Position numbers and translations under genes: made by a program. Shown one piece after another: positions 1-9,281 of a stretch of DNA of 64,000 nucleotides. The first letter of the stretch is position 1. Every line of letters starts with the position of its first letter. Source of the stretch: Marinimicrobium alkaliphilum (GTDB lineage Bacteria; Pseudomonadota; Gammaproteobacteria; Pseudomonadales; Cellvibrionaceae); NCBI RefSeq assembly GCF_003259155.1, contig NZ_QGMQ01000002.1, forward strand, positions 34,925 through 98,924, in the 5' to 3' direction. The notes beneath the pieces are model-generated. The model did not search any database and was not told the origin of the DNA. It was given only the letters and a program-made list of their open reading frames with translations.

Positions 1-2
1 TG

Positions 3-170
3 GACATGCAGTTGAGCTACAGTGTTACCGATGATCTGGTGGTGACTTTTGATGCCACCAACCTCACCGAATCCACGACCCGCGAGCGTTATGGCAACAG
101 CCCGCTGCATAGCCACAACACCTTCCTGTACAGCCGTACCTTTGCACTGGGGGCTCGTTACAGCTTCTAA
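3..170 (+). CDS. TonB-dependent receptor, C-terminal fragment (5' end outside window)
   Basis: An open frame enters from the left edge and ends with TAA at 168-170, giving 55 residues. The translation alternates polar and hydrophobic residues and ends in GARYSF, with a terminal aromatic residue as expected for the last strand of an outer-membrane beta-barrel. The preceding stretch (FDATNLTES, then R-Y-G-N and FLYSRTFALGARYSF) is the usual tail of TonB-dependent receptors of the type that carries large ligands such as oligosaccharides across the outer membrane. The plug, TonB box and most of the barrel are off-window, so the substrate cannot be inferred. The FadR-type regulator downstream fits a carbohydrate-use locus, but the link is only by proximity. 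Confidence 0.75.
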   Translation, partial: DMQLSYSVTDDLVVTFDATNLTESTTRERYGNSPLHSHNTFLYSRTFALGARYSF

Positions 171-190
171 ACGGGAAGGATTGGGTGCCT

Positions 191-230
191 CATGTGTCGG
201 ATTACGCCCTTCGGGCTAATCCGACACATG
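191..230. repeat. REP-like palindrome
   Basis: A 40-bp near-perfect palindrome. The arms GTCGGATTA and TAATCCGAC flank a short GC-rich centre, and the symmetry extends to CATGT/ACATG. It is the first of three copies between the receptor and the regulator. The same core recurs at 15.2-15.6 kb, 24.1 kb and 38.2-38.4 kb. It starts 20 bp after the receptor stop, so it could also act as a stem-loop 3' end. Confidence 0.85.
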
Positions 231-267
231 AGAGCAATGGCACCCTTTCGGGTGTTGTGCCTTAATT

Positions 268-302
268 GTCGGATTACGCCCTTTCGGGCTAATCCGACCT
301 AC
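268..302 (+). repeat. REP-like palindrome
   Basis: Second copy of the family. It begins GTCGGATTACGCC, has a CTTTCGGG centre and ends TAATCCGACCTAC. The conserved 3' extension CTAC makes it directional. A small separate hairpin (CACCC/GGGTG, 241-254) lies just before it. Confidence 0.85.
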
Positions 303-327
303 GGGAACTAATGGTACGCTGTTTCGA

Positions 328-360
328 GTAGGTCGGATTAGGCGAAGCCGTAATCCGACA
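328..360 (-). repeat. REP-like palindrome, inverted copy
   Basis: Third copy, in the opposite orientation: GTAGGTCGGATTA on the left and TAATCCGAC on the right. Paired with the copy at 268-302 it forms a head-to-tail duplex of palindromes separated by about 25 bp, an arrangement also seen at 15.5-15.6 kb and 38.3 kb. Confidence 0.85.
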
Positions 361-511
361 CTTGAGGCACCCAACGCCAACAATCGCTCTGATCCAACCA
401 ATCAACCCTCCATTCCCGCTCTATCCCCGCACCGCTAGGCGCACGATTAATTATTATTGTATGATTGGCGCAGTTACCACACATGGACTCACCAAACAGC
501 GAGATGACGCT

Positions 512-1246
512 ATGCCCGTGCTAGAACGCAACTCCAACCTCTCCCAGCGGATGACCCAGGAGCTGGGTAGGGAAATTGTCTGTGGGAATTTCAAGCCCGG
601 CGATAGCCTGCCCACCGAGGCTGAGCTGTGTGAACAGTTCGGTGTCAGCCGCACCGCTGTGCGCGAGGCGGTCAAAATGCTCTCGGCCAAGGGGCTGATT
701 TCCAGTCGTCCGCGCCAGGGTATTCGGACCTTGCCCGAGGAGGAGTGGAACATCTTCGACTCCGATCTGTTGCGCTGGTCACTGGAGAGCACGCCGTCAT
801 TGCGGGTATTGCGTGAGTTTTTGCAGATGCGCCTTGCGATCGAGCCCGAGGCCGCCTCGCTGGCGGCACGCTACGCCGATCAGGGCCGGATCGATGCCAT
901 CGGCGCGGCGCTCGACAGGATGCGCTCGGCTGAAACCAAACCGGAAGAGGGGCTGCAGGCGGATATTGCCTTCCACGTCAGTATTCTCTACGCCAGCAAG
1001 AACCGTTTCTTTATCCGTATGCGCGACTTTATCGAGACGGCGCTGAACGAGAGTATTCGCCACACCAACGTCGCCAAGGCGGACCACGAGGCGATTATCG
1101 ACGATCACGCCAAAGTGTATATGGCCATCAAGAACCGCAACCCCGAACGGGCCAAGGCGGCCATGTTGTTGCTGATTGATGAGGCACTCACCTTTATCGA
1201 ACAGGAGATCGAGGAGCAGGGCAGCGGCAAAGCCCACCCGATGTAG
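512..1246 (+). CDS. FadR/GntR-family transcriptional regulator
   Basis: A 244-residue protein with an N-terminal winged helix-turn-helix (about residues 10-75) and a C-terminal all-helical FCD ligand-binding domain (about 95-230). The GntR signature is clear: PGDSLPTEAELCEQFGVSR, then TAVREAVKMLSAKGLI. FCD regulators sense small organic acids, usually uronates or sugar acids, through a metal site built from Asp and His residues. The frame is open back to 362, but ATG 512 matches normal family length; ATG 461 is an in-frame alternative. The target operon is unknown, with the upstream receptor gene a candidate. Confidence 0.85.
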   Translation: MPVLERNSNLSQRMTQELGREIVCGNFKPGDSLPTEAELCEQFGVSRTAVREAVKMLSAKGLISSRPRQGIRTLPEEEWNIFDSDLLRWSLESTPSLRVLREFLQMRLAIEPEAASLAARYADQGRIDAIGAALDRMRSAETKPEEGLQADIAFHVSILYASKNRFFIRMRDFIETALNESIRHTNVAKADHEAIIDDHAKVYMAIKNRNPERAKAAMLLLIDEALTFIEQEIEEQGSGKAHPM

Positions 1247-1351
1247 TCTGTCAGGCTTGTCTCCGGGGCGCCTACTGCCGTCCTGATGACAGGCAATTGC
1301 CCCAAAATGTGCTAAGATGCGCGCAACTTGCACCAAACAGGGCCCCAGCCG

Positions 1352-1822
1352 ATGCATTGTCCCTTCTGCAGTGCCGAAGATACCAAAGTGATTGATTCGC
1401 GCCTGGTCGCCGAGGGCGACCAGATTCGGCGTCGGCGCGAATGCCTTTCCTGTCACGAGCGTTTTACCACCTATGAAGTGGCCGAGCTGGTCATGCCGCG
1501 CATCATCAAACAGGACGGTACTCGCGAGCCTTTCGATGAGGGTAAATTGCGCGCCGGACTGCAGCGTGCTCTCGAAAAGCGGCCGGTGAGTGTCGAGTCT
1601 ATCGAGACCGCTATCAACCAGATCAAGCACTTTCTCCAGGCCACTGGCGAGCGCGAGGTCAAGTCCATGACGTTGGGCGAAAAAGTGATGGATGAGCTGC
1701 GCAAGCTCGACGAAGTGGCCTATGTGCGCTTTGCTTCCGTATACCGTCGGTTCAAGGATCTGAACGAATTCCGCCAGGAGATCGATCGCCTGGAACGGCA
1801 CCCGGACGACACAACCAGCTGA
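1352..1822 (+). CDS. nrdR: NrdR, ribonucleotide reductase repressor
   Basis: A 156-residue nucleotide-dependent repressor of ribonucleotide reductase operons. The N-terminal zinc ribbon is intact (Cys3, Cys6, Cys31, Cys34, starting MHCPFC). The ATP-cone domain follows, beginning [18 protein letters not shown]. The start is ATG 1352, because the Cys motif must be N-terminal; the frame also allows TTG 1328. It is first in a co-directional run into the riboflavin genes, with ribD starting 4 bp after its stop. This nrdR-ribD order is standard in proteobacteria. Confidence 0.97.
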   Translation: MHCPFCSAEDTKVIDSRLVAEGDQIRRRRECLSCHERFTTYEVAELVMPRIIKQDGTREPFDEGKLRAGLQRALEKRPVSVESIETAINQIKHFLQATGEREVKSMTLGEKVMDELRKLDEVAYVRFASVYRRFKDLNEFRQEIDRLERHPDDTTS

Positions 1823-1826
1823 CACT

Positions 1827-2960
1827 ATGGCGTTAACCTCCACTGACAGACACTTTATGGCCCGGGCGCTGACACTGGCCGCGCGCGGGCACTACACCAC
1901 CATGCCCAATCCCCGGGTGGGGTGCGTGCTGGTGCGTGAGCGAACCGACGCCGAACCTGAGTTGCTGGCCGAAGGCTGGCATATAAAGGCCGGACTGGGT
2001 CACGCCGAAGTCAATGCCCTGACCGCCGCCGGCGAGCAGGCGCGCGGCGCCACGGCCTACGTCACCCTGGAGCCCTGCAGCCACACCGGGAAAACCGGCC
2101 CCTGCAGTCAGGCCCTGATCGACGCCGGGGTGGGGCGTGTGGTTTACGCCATGGAGGACCCCAACCCGCAAGTGGCCGGGCGTGGTCTGGAGCGGCTGCG
2201 GGAAGCCGGTGTGCGGGTTGACGGTCCACTCCTGGAAGAGGAAGCCCGGGCGCTCAACCCCGGCTTTATCAAGCGTATGGCCCAGGGCTTGCCGCTGGTG
2301 CGCTGCAAACTGGCCATGAGCCTGGATGGGCGCACCGCCATGGCCAGCGGCGAAAGCAAATGGATTACCCGCCCCTGCGCCCGGCGCGACGTTCAGCGTC
2401 TGCGCGCCGGCGCCTGTGCCATTATTAGTGGTATCGATACTGTCCTGCAGGATCGGGCCGCGCTCACGGTACGCCCGGCCGAGTTGGATCTGGATAACGC
2501 TGAGACTATCGCAGAACGCCAGCCTTTGCGGGTGATTCTGGATTCCCGTCAGCGCCTGCCCGCACAGTGTGAGCTGCTGGCCAGTCCGGGCCCGGTGCTG
2601 GTAGTTCACAATGGCAGCAAGGCACCCAATCCGGACTGGCCTGCCCATGTGGAGTCACTGGCGCTGCCAGGCAAGGACGACCGGGTCGACCTCTACGCGC
2701 TCCTGCGCGAGCTGGGGCGGCGCGAGTGTAACGAGGTGCTGATTGAGTGCGGGGCAACCCTGGCGGGGAGCTTTATGCGCCTGGGGCTGATCGATGAGTT
2801 GGTGGTCTATATGGCTGCCAAACTCCTGGGCAGCCGGGCCCGGCCGCTGCTGGAACTGCCCTTGGACACCATGGCCGCTCAGCTGCCGCTGATGATTCGC
2901 GACATCCGGGCAATCGGGGACGACTGGCGCATTACCGCCGTGCCCGACAAAGAATACTGA
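1827..2960 (+). CDS. ribD: RibD, bifunctional pyrimidine deaminase/reductase of riboflavin synthesis
   Basis: A 377-residue enzyme catalysing two successive steps after GTP cyclohydrolase II: deamination of the pyrimidine ring, then NADPH-dependent reduction of the ribosyl side chain. The N-terminal cytidine-deaminase-like domain carries the zinc site HAE (59-61) with Cys84 and Cys93 in PCSHTGKTGPC. The C-terminal reductase domain starts near residue 145, around CKLAMSLDGRTA. Length is normal for the fused form. It lies between nrdR (4 bp) and ribE (14 bp), consistent with one transcript. Confidence 0.97.
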   Translation: MALTSTDRHFMARALTLAARGHYTTMPNPRVGCVLVRERTDAEPELLAEGWHIKAGLGHAEVNALTAAGEQARGATAYVTLEPCSHTGKTGPCSQALIDAGVGRVVYAMEDPNPQVAGRGLERLREAGVRVDGPLLEEEARALNPGFIKRMAQGLPLVRCKLAMSLDGRTAMASGESKWITRPCARRDVQRLRAGACAIISGIDTVLQDRAALTVRPAELDLDNAETIAERQPLRVILDSRQRLPAQCELLASPGPVLVVHNGSKAPNPDWPAHVESLALPGKDDRVDLYALLRELGRRECNEVLIECGATLAGSFMRLGLIDELVVYMAAKLLGSRARPLLELPLDTMAAQLPLMIRDIRAIGDDWRITAVPDKEY

Positions 2961-2974
2961 CGGAGCTGTAGCTT

Positions 2975-3637
2975 ATGTTTACCGGAATCATTGAAGCCCT
3001 GGGCGAGGTGGTTGCCCTGGAGCCACGCAATGGCGATCTGCGCCTGCGGGTGCGCACCGGCAGCCTGGATCTGGCGGATGTTCAACTGGGCGATTCCATC
3101 GCTACCAACGGCGTCTGCCTGACCGCGGTCGAACTGCCTGGTGACGGTTTCTGGGCCGACGTCTCGCGCGAGACCCTGGACAACACCACACTCACCGGCT
3201 GGGCCGTGGGTCAGCCGGTGAACCTGGAGAAAGCGCTCACCCCCCAGACCCGTCTGGGCGGCCATATCGTCAGCGGCCACGTGGACGGCATCGGCGAGGT
3301 GGTGGGGCGCCACCGGGATGCGCGCTCGGAGCGTTTTCGCTTGCGGGCACCCGCCGAGCTGGCCCGCTATATTGCCCATAAGGGCTCCATTACTGTCGAT
3401 GGCACCAGCCTCACGGTCAACAAGGTCGAGGGCGCCGAGTTTGAACTCAATATTGTGCCCCACACGCTGCAGTGGACCATTATGGAAAGCTACCGCCCCG
3501 GCACCCGGGTCAACCTGGAGGTGGATCTGATCGCGCGCTACCTGGAACGGCTGCTGCTGGGCGACAAGGCCGCCGACCCGGATGCCGGCGGTATCACCCT
3601 GGAATTTTTGACACAGCACGGCTATAACCGGGCCTGA
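2975..3637 (+). CDS. ribE: Riboflavin synthase alpha subunit
   Basis: A 220-residue enzyme that dismutates two 6,7-dimethyl-8-ribityllumazine molecules into riboflavin and a pyrimidinedione. It has the two tandem lumazine-binding barrels of the family. The first opens with the N-terminal motif MFTGIIEALGEV; the second opens near residue 98 with GGHIVSGHVDGIGEV. GGAGCT lies just ahead of ATG 2975. Also named ribC in some species. It sits between ribD and ribB, its partner enzymes. Confidence 0.97.
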   Translation: MFTGIIEALGEVVALEPRNGDLRLRVRTGSLDLADVQLGDSIATNGVCLTAVELPGDGFWADVSRETLDNTTLTGWAVGQPVNLEKALTPQTRLGGHIVSGHVDGIGEVVGRHRDARSERFRLRAPAELARYIAHKGSITVDGTSLTVNKVEGAEFELNIVPHTLQWTIMESYRPGTRVNLEVDLIARYLERLLLGDKAADPDAGGITLEFLTQHGYNRA

Positions 3638-3668
3638 GGCCCGCATTAGAGCCTGGAGACGCAAACCC

Positions 3669-4781
3669 ATGCAATTGAACACCGTCGAAGAGCTGATTGA
3701 CGATCTGCGCCAAGGCAAGATGATCATCCTGATGGATGATGAGGACCGGGAAAACGAAGGCGACCTGGTGATGGTGGCCGAGCAGGTGCGCCCGGAAGAT
3801 ATCAATTTTATGGCCACCCATGCCCGGGGCCTGATCTGCCTGACGCTGGCGCCGGAGCGCTGCAAACAGCTGGATTTGCCACTCATGGTAAGTGACAACC
3901 GCACCCAGCATATCACCAACTTTACCGTGTCGATCGAGGCCGCCGAAGGCGTCACCACCGGTATTTCGGCTGCCGACCGGGCGCGCACCGTGCGCGCCGC
4001 CGTGGCGCCCGAAGCCAAGCCGGCGGACCTGGTCCAGCCCGGTCATATCTTCCCGCTCATGTCCCAGCCCGGCGGTGTGATGAGCCGCGCCGGGCACACC
4101 GAGGCCGGCTGCGATCTGGCGCGCCTGGCCGGGTACGAGCCCGCGGCAGTCATCGTCGAGGTGATGAACCCGGACGGCTCCATGGCCCGGCGCCCGGACC
4201 TGGAAAAATTCGCCGAGCAGCACGATCTGAAAATCGGTACCATTGCAGACCTGATTCACTACCGGGCGATCAAGGAAAAGACCGTCGAGTGTATCAACAC
4301 CCGCCGGGTCGAGACCCTGTTCGGCGAGTTTGAGCTGCACACCTACCGGGATCTGGCTCGGGGCGACCTGCACTTTGCCATGACCAAGGGCGATATCCGC
4401 CCCGAGGACCCGACGTTGGTGCGGGTGCATGTGATGGACATCGCCCGCGACGTCCTGGCGGTCAAGCGCCCTTCGGATGCCGGCAACAGGCCCTGGACCT
4501 ATCATGAGGCCCTGCAGCGGGTCAGCGATGAGGGCCGGGGCGTGGTTCTGCTGATCTGTCACGATGAGCAGACTGAAGAGGTCGAGGACAGCATCGACTG
4601 GCTGCTCTCGGGCAAACAGCGCGGCCGCAGCAGCGAAGTGCTGTACAAGCAGGTGGGCACTGGCTCGCAGATCCTGCGCGACCTGGGGGTCGGCAAAATG
4701 CGGGTCATGTCCCTGCCCATGCGCTTTTCCGCCCTGTCGGGCTTTGATCTGGAAGTGGTCGAATACGTCAGCCCGGAGTAA
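3669..4781 (+). CDS. ribB: 3,4-dihydroxy-2-butanone-4-phosphate synthase with degenerate RibA-like C-terminal domain
   Basis: A 370-residue protein. Residues about 1-200 are a complete RibB domain making the four-carbon precursor from ribulose 5-phosphate; visible motifs are MDDEDRENEGDL, the THARGLICL segment and HTEAGCDLARLAG. The C-terminal half is homologous to GTP cyclohydrolase II but has no Cys triad where RibA holds zinc, and the region after RGDLHFAM is diverged. It should therefore make the butanone phosphate but not open GTP. An intact ribA lies at 7221. This RibB plus defective RibA-like fusion is known in proteobacteria, often still annotated ribBA. It lies 31 bp after ribE, with no room for an FMN riboswitch. 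Confidence 0.93.
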   Translation: MQLNTVEELIDDLRQGKMIILMDDEDRENEGDLVMVAEQVRPEDINFMATHARGLICLTLAPERCKQLDLPLMVSDNRTQHITNFTVSIEAAEGVTTGISAADRARTVRAAVAPEAKPADLVQPGHIFPLMSQPGGVMSRAGHTEAGCDLARLAGYEPAAVIVEVMNPDGSMARRPDLEKFAEQHDLKIGTIADLIHYRAIKEKTVECINTRRVETLFGEFELHTYRDLARGDLHFAMTKGDIRPEDPTLVRVHVMDIARDVLAVKRPSDAGNRPWTYHEALQRVSDEGRGVVLLICHDEQTEEVEDSIDWLLSGKQRGRSSEVLYKQVGTGSQILRDLGVGKMRVMSLPMRFSALSGFDLEVVEYVSPE

Positions 4782-4820
4782 CCCGGCCAGAACATTAACG
4801 CTAGCACTAGAGACACAACT

Positions 4821-5291
4821 ATGAGCACTATCAAGGTTATCGAAGGCGACTTTTCCGCCAGTAAAGGCAAGTACGCCCTGATCGTCAGCCGGTGGAACAG
4901 TTTTGTGGTGGAGAGCCTGAAAGAGGGCGCCCTGGACACCCTGCGCCGCCACGGGATCAAAGACAGCGACGTCACCATCTATTACGCCCCGGGCGCGTTT
5001 GAATTTCCGCTGGTGGCCCAAAAAGTCGCCGCCAAAGGCCAGTACGATGCGATTATCGCGCTGGGCGCCGTGATTCGCGGTGGCACCCCGCACTTTGACT
5101 ATGTGGCGGGCGAGTGCACCAAGGGCCTGGCCCAGGTGTCCCTCAATGCTGGCGTACCCATCACTTTTGGGGTGCTCACCGTCGACAGTATCGAGCAGGC
5201 CATTGAGCGCTCTGGCACCAAAGCCGGTAACAAAGGCGTTGAAGCGGCAGCGACAGCGCTGGAAATGGTTTCCTTGCTGGGTAAAGTGTAA
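4821..5291 (+). CDS. ribH: Lumazine synthase (RibH)
   Basis: A 156-residue enzyme that condenses the pyrimidinedione from RibD with dihydroxybutanone phosphate from RibB to form the lumazine used by riboflavin synthase. Family motifs are [14 protein letters not shown] and [17 protein letters not shown], whose His is the general acid/base; length is typical. Its stop codon shares a base with the nusB start (TAATG), so translation of the two is probably coupled. Confidence 0.97.
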   Translation: MSTIKVIEGDFSASKGKYALIVSRWNSFVVESLKEGALDTLRRHGIKDSDVTIYYAPGAFEFPLVAQKVAAKGQYDAIIALGAVIRGGTPHFDYVAGECTKGLAQVSLNAGVPITFGVLTVDSIEQAIERSGTKAGNKGVEAAATALEMVSLLGKV

Positions 5292-5746
5292 TGACGCAAG
5301 TAGAACGCAGTGTCACCCCCGCCGCCCGGCGCATGGCTCGCCACTACGCCATGCAGGGGCTGTATCAATGGCGCATGGCAGAGTCCAGTATCAACGCCAT
5401 CGAGGCGGAGTTTCGCACCGATAACGACATGGGCAAGGTCGACGTCACCTATTTCCAGGAACTCTTGCACGGCGTGCCCCAGCACCTGACCGAGGTTGAG
5501 GACCTGTTTACCCCGTTCCTGCAGGAGCGCACTGGCGACGAGCTGGACCCGATCACCCAGGCGCTGTTGCGTATGGCGGCCTACGAGCTCAAGTTTCGCA
5601 TTGATGTACCGTACAAAGTGGTGATCAACGAAGCCGTGTCACTGGCGAAAAAATTCGGCGCGGCCGACAGTCACAAGTTCATCAACGGCGTGCTCGACAA
5701 AGCCGCGGAAGTGGCCCGTCCGGCGGAAAAGCGCATCACCCGCTAA
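5291..5746 (+). CDS. nusB: Transcription antitermination factor NusB
   Basis: A 151-residue all-helical protein that binds boxA RNA with NusE (S10) and promotes antitermination of rRNA operons. The sequence has the family pattern: an N-terminal ARRMARHYAMQGLYQW helix, and a C-terminal VPYKVVINEAVSLAKKFG segment followed by FINGVLDK. It overlaps ribH by one base. The ribH-nusB-thiL order is conserved in gammaproteobacteria. Confidence 0.97.
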   Translation: MTQVERSVTPAARRMARHYAMQGLYQWRMAESSINAIEAEFRTDNDMGKVDVTYFQELLHGVPQHLTEVEDLFTPFLQERTGDELDPITQALLRMAAYELKFRIDVPYKVVINEAVSLAKKFGAADSHKFINGVLDKAAEVARPAEKRITR

Positions 5747-5755
5747 CGGCTGCCC

Positions 5756-6715
5756 ATGCACGAATTTGAACTGATTCGCCGCTTTTTCCAGCGTCCCGAG
5801 GCCCCCGAAGGTCCCGGTGTTGTGCTGGGGATCGGCGATGATTGCGCGCTTTTGCAGCCCGCTCAGGGTCAGCAGTTGGCGCTCTCGGTGGATACCCTGG
5901 TGGCGGATGTACACTTTCCCGCCGATGCCGATCCGGCCGAGATTGCCCAGCGCGCCCTGCGGGTCAACCTGAGCGATCTGGCCGCCATGGGGGCCAGCCC
6001 GCGCTGGTTTACCCTGGCGCTGACCCTGCCTGAGGCCGACGAGCACTGGCTGCGTGCCTTTGGGGCCGGGTTGTTTGTCGCCGCCGACGCCTATGGCTGT
6101 ACCCTGGTTGGCGGCGACACCACCGCCGGACCTTTGAGTATCACCGTACAGGTGATGGGGGAGGTGGCACCGGCCCGCGCACTGCGCCGGGACGGTGCCG
6201 GTATCGGCGATTATGTGCTGGTCACCCACTGCCTGGGCGATGGCGCCGGGGGCTTGGCCGCCGTGCGGGGCGAACTCGATTTGCCCGAGGCCGAGCTGGC
6301 GTATCTGCGGGCGCGCTACTACCGCCCCGAGCCGCGCCTGGCGGAGGCCCAGCGGTTATTGGGCCTGGCCAGTGCGGCACTGGATATTTCTGACGGCCTG
6401 GTGGCGGATTTGGGGCATATCTGTGCCGCCAGTGATGTCGCCGCCCAGATCGACGTCGAGACGCTGCCCTTGTCGCCGGCGCTGCTGGCACTGGATGACC
6501 GCGCGCGGGTCAGAGACTGGGCCCTCACCGGCGGTGATGACTACGAACTCTGTTTTACCGTGCCCGAGGCGCGGATGCCCGAGGTGGGTCTGATGATCGC
6601 CCGGGGCGAACTCAATGCCACGGTGGTGGGGCAATTGGTGACCGGTACCGGGGTGCACTGCCTGCTCGACGGCGAGCCCTACACACTCGAAGACACAGGT
6701 TATAAGCACTTCTGA
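5756..6715 (+). CDS. thiL: Thiamine-monophosphate kinase
   Basis: A 319-residue ATP-dependent kinase making thiamine pyrophosphate, the active cofactor, from thiamine monophosphate. It has the AIR-synthase-like fold: GIGDDCALL near residue 25 holds metal and ATP residues, followed by SVDTLVADVHF, and ALDISDGLVADL lies in the C-terminal half. It begins 9 bp after nusB, and its stop overlaps the pgpA start by one base (TGATG). Confidence 0.96.
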   Translation: MHEFELIRRFFQRPEAPEGPGVVLGIGDDCALLQPAQGQQLALSVDTLVADVHFPADADPAEIAQRALRVNLSDLAAMGASPRWFTLALTLPEADEHWLRAFGAGLFVAADAYGCTLVGGDTTAGPLSITVQVMGEVAPARALRRDGAGIGDYVLVTHCLGDGAGGLAAVRGELDLPEAELAYLRARYYRPEPRLAEAQRLLGLASAALDISDGLVADLGHICAASDVAAQIDVETLPLSPALLALDDRARVRDWALTGGDDYELCFTVPEARMPEVGLMIARGELNATVVGQLVTGTGVHCLLDGEPYTLEDTGYKHF

Positions 6716-7203
6716 TGACAAAAACAGCGATTAACCCCACGTTCAGCGAAATGCTGCGCAACCCCGACCACTTCTTCGCCTTCGGCTTTGGCAGCGGCCT
6801 GGCGCCCAAGGCGCCGGGCACCTTTGGGACCCTGGCGGCGATTCCGATTTTCTGGCTGATTCAGGACCTGACCCCGGCCCTCTACCTGATCTGGCTCGGG
6901 GTGACCTTTGCCCTCGGGGTCTACTGGTGCGACCGCAGCTCCAAGGCGCTGGGTGTCCACGACCACGGCGGCATTGTCTGGGATGAAATGGTGGGCTACT
7001 GGCTGACCATGTTTCTGGCGCCAGCCGGGTTGCTGTGGATGCTGATCGGTTTTGTCCTGTTCCGGTTTTTCGATATCGTCAAACCCTGGCCCATCGGCTG
7101 GCTCGATAAACGGGTCGGCGGTGGCTTCGGCATCATGATTGACGATGTCCTGGCCGGGATTTATGCCCTGATTGTGCTGCAATTGCTGGCGCTGTGGTTC
7201 TAA
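6715..7203 (+). CDS. pgpA: Phosphatidylglycerophosphatase A
   Basis: A 162-residue inner-membrane enzyme that dephosphorylates phosphatidylglycerophosphate to phosphatidylglycerol. It has the conserved N-terminal segment FGSGLAPKAPGTFGTL, the acidic motif HDHGGIVWDEMVGYW, and several hydrophobic helices, with RFFDIVKPWPIGW near the end. Start overlap with thiL and the thiL-pgpA pairing are typical of gammaproteobacteria. Confidence 0.96.
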   Translation: MTKTAINPTFSEMLRNPDHFFAFGFGSGLAPKAPGTFGTLAAIPIFWLIQDLTPALYLIWLGVTFALGVYWCDRSSKALGVHDHGGIVWDEMVGYWLTMFLAPAGLLWMLIGFVLFRFFDIVKPWPIGWLDKRVGGGFGIMIDDVLAGIYALIVLQLLALWF

Positions 7204-7220
7204 CAGAGAGTGAGTGACGC

Positions 7221-7838
7221 GTGAGCATACGCTTTATCGAATCCTGCAAACTGCCGACCCCCTGGGGCATGTTTACCATGCACGGCTTTGCCGACGACGG
7301 CCTGGACAAAGAGCATGTGGTGCTGACCATGGGCGATTTGCACAGCGACGAGCCGCTGCTGGCGCGGGTGCACTCGGAGTGCCTGACCGGAGACGCCCTG
7401 TTCAGCTTGCGCTGCGACTGCGGACCGCAACTGCAGGCGGCCATGCACAAGGTAGCCCTGGCCGGGCGCGGGGCGATTTTTTACCTGCGCCAGGAAGGAC
7501 GCGGCATCGGTTTGCTCAATAAAATCCGCGCTTATCACCTGCAGGACTGTGGCGCCGACACCGTCGAGGCCAACGAGCGTCTGGGTTTTGGCGCCGATAT
7601 GCGCGATTACAGTATTCTCAAACCCATGCTTGAACATCTGGGGGTTTCGCGTCTGAACCTGCTCACCAATAATCCGCGTAAGGTCAAAGCTTTGCAGGCG
7701 ATGGGCATCGAGGTGGTGGAGCGTATTCCCCACCGCACCGGGCGCAACCCGCACAATGCCCAGTACCTGGAAACCAAGCGCGGCAAGCTGGGACACCTGT
7801 TTGACGACTGGGAAGACGACCATCCCCACCACACCTGA
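7221..7838 (+). CDS. ribA: GTP cyclohydrolase II (RibA)
   Basis: A 205-residue enzyme opening GTP, the first committed step to riboflavin. All three zinc ligands are present at Cys54, Cys65 and Cys67 ([16 protein letters not shown]), as are the catalytic segment [15 protein letters not shown] and the C-terminal NNPRKV motif. The start is GTG 7221. It supplies the activity that the RibA-like tail of the ribB product at 3669 appears to have lost. It lies 17 bp after pgpA. Confidence 0.97.
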   Translation: MSIRFIESCKLPTPWGMFTMHGFADDGLDKEHVVLTMGDLHSDEPLLARVHSECLTGDALFSLRCDCGPQLQAAMHKVALAGRGAIFYLRQEGRGIGLLNKIRAYHLQDCGADTVEANERLGFGADMRDYSILKPMLEHLGVSRLNLLTNNPRKVKALQAMGIEVVERIPHRTGRNPHNAQYLETKRGKLGHLFDDWEDDHPHHT

Positions 7839-8669
<831 letters not shown>

Positions 8670-8672
8670 TGG

Positions 8673-9281
8673 CTAGGGCTGAGTCCAGTGAGGCTCGGCC
8701 CAGCTCAGCAGGTCGTTGGTGAGCGTATCGGCAGCCTTGCCAAAAGCGTTCACCACGGCCGGCAGGTCACTGCCAGCGCTGGCTTCGCGGATTTCAAAGC
8801 GGCGGCTGGCGAGCACTTCCTGGCGCCCCGTATCCACCAGTAACGCCTCCAGAATAATCACCGCCTCAGCCCGACCTTCCCGATACTCGGTGTGAAAACC
8901 GCGCAGCTCACTCACCAGCTCCAGCCCGGTATTGACCCGGCTGCTCTCGGACACCACGGCGTGCAGGCCGCCGCCCCGGCGCAGGCCGTCGATCAGGTGG
9001 TCGCGCAGTAACAGCGGGATGGCGTCGCTCCAGCGAACCCCCGAGTAGGCTTGAAACTGATGCGGGTCGGGCATCACCAGAATCCGGCTGCCGCTCAGAG
9101 TGCGATTGGCCTGGGGTGTTTCCACCCGCAGGCTCAGGTCGCGTTCCGGGGCGCGACTGTCGACGCTGCTGGCGGGCAGGGTATAGGTATCCTGGGGTTC
9201 ATGGCTCGGAAAAGGCGAACACGCGGCGAGACTGGCGATCAGGGCCGCGCCCAGGGCCCAGCGGGCGAATGGGGGGATCAT
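8673..9281 (-). CDS. ABC-type transport auxiliary lipoprotein (PqiC-like)
   Basis: A 202-residue lipoprotein. The signal peptide ends in the lipobox LAAC (Cys21), followed by a domain resembling the ABC-type transport auxiliary component family, of which PqiC is the best-known member. Such proteins sit at the outer membrane and receive or anchor MCE-protein assemblies. It is the last gene of a four-gene minus-strand operon and overlaps the MlaD-like gene by 4 bp. It converges on dapB with only 3 bp between stops. Confidence 0.8.
   Translation of the reverse strand: MIPPFARWALGAALIASLAACSPFPSHEPQDTYTLPASSVDSRAPERDLSLRVETPQANRTLSGSRILVMPDPHQFQAYSGVRWSDAIPLLLRDHLIDGLRRGGGLHAVVSESSRVNTGLELVSELRGFHTEYREGRAEAVIILEALLVDTGRQEVLASRRFEIREASAGSDLPAVVNAFGKAADTLTNDLLSWAEPHWTQP

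Noticed and set aside
797..1843. Long minus-strand frame of 348 codons over nrdR and the regulator gene
   Set aside because: It overlaps genes with clear family motifs on the plus strand and has no recognisable domains; high GC gives many such shadows.
2961..3668. FMN riboswitch ahead of ribB
   Set aside because: Only 14-31 bp separates the riboflavin genes, too little for this riboswitch, and no RFN-like conserved segments were seen.
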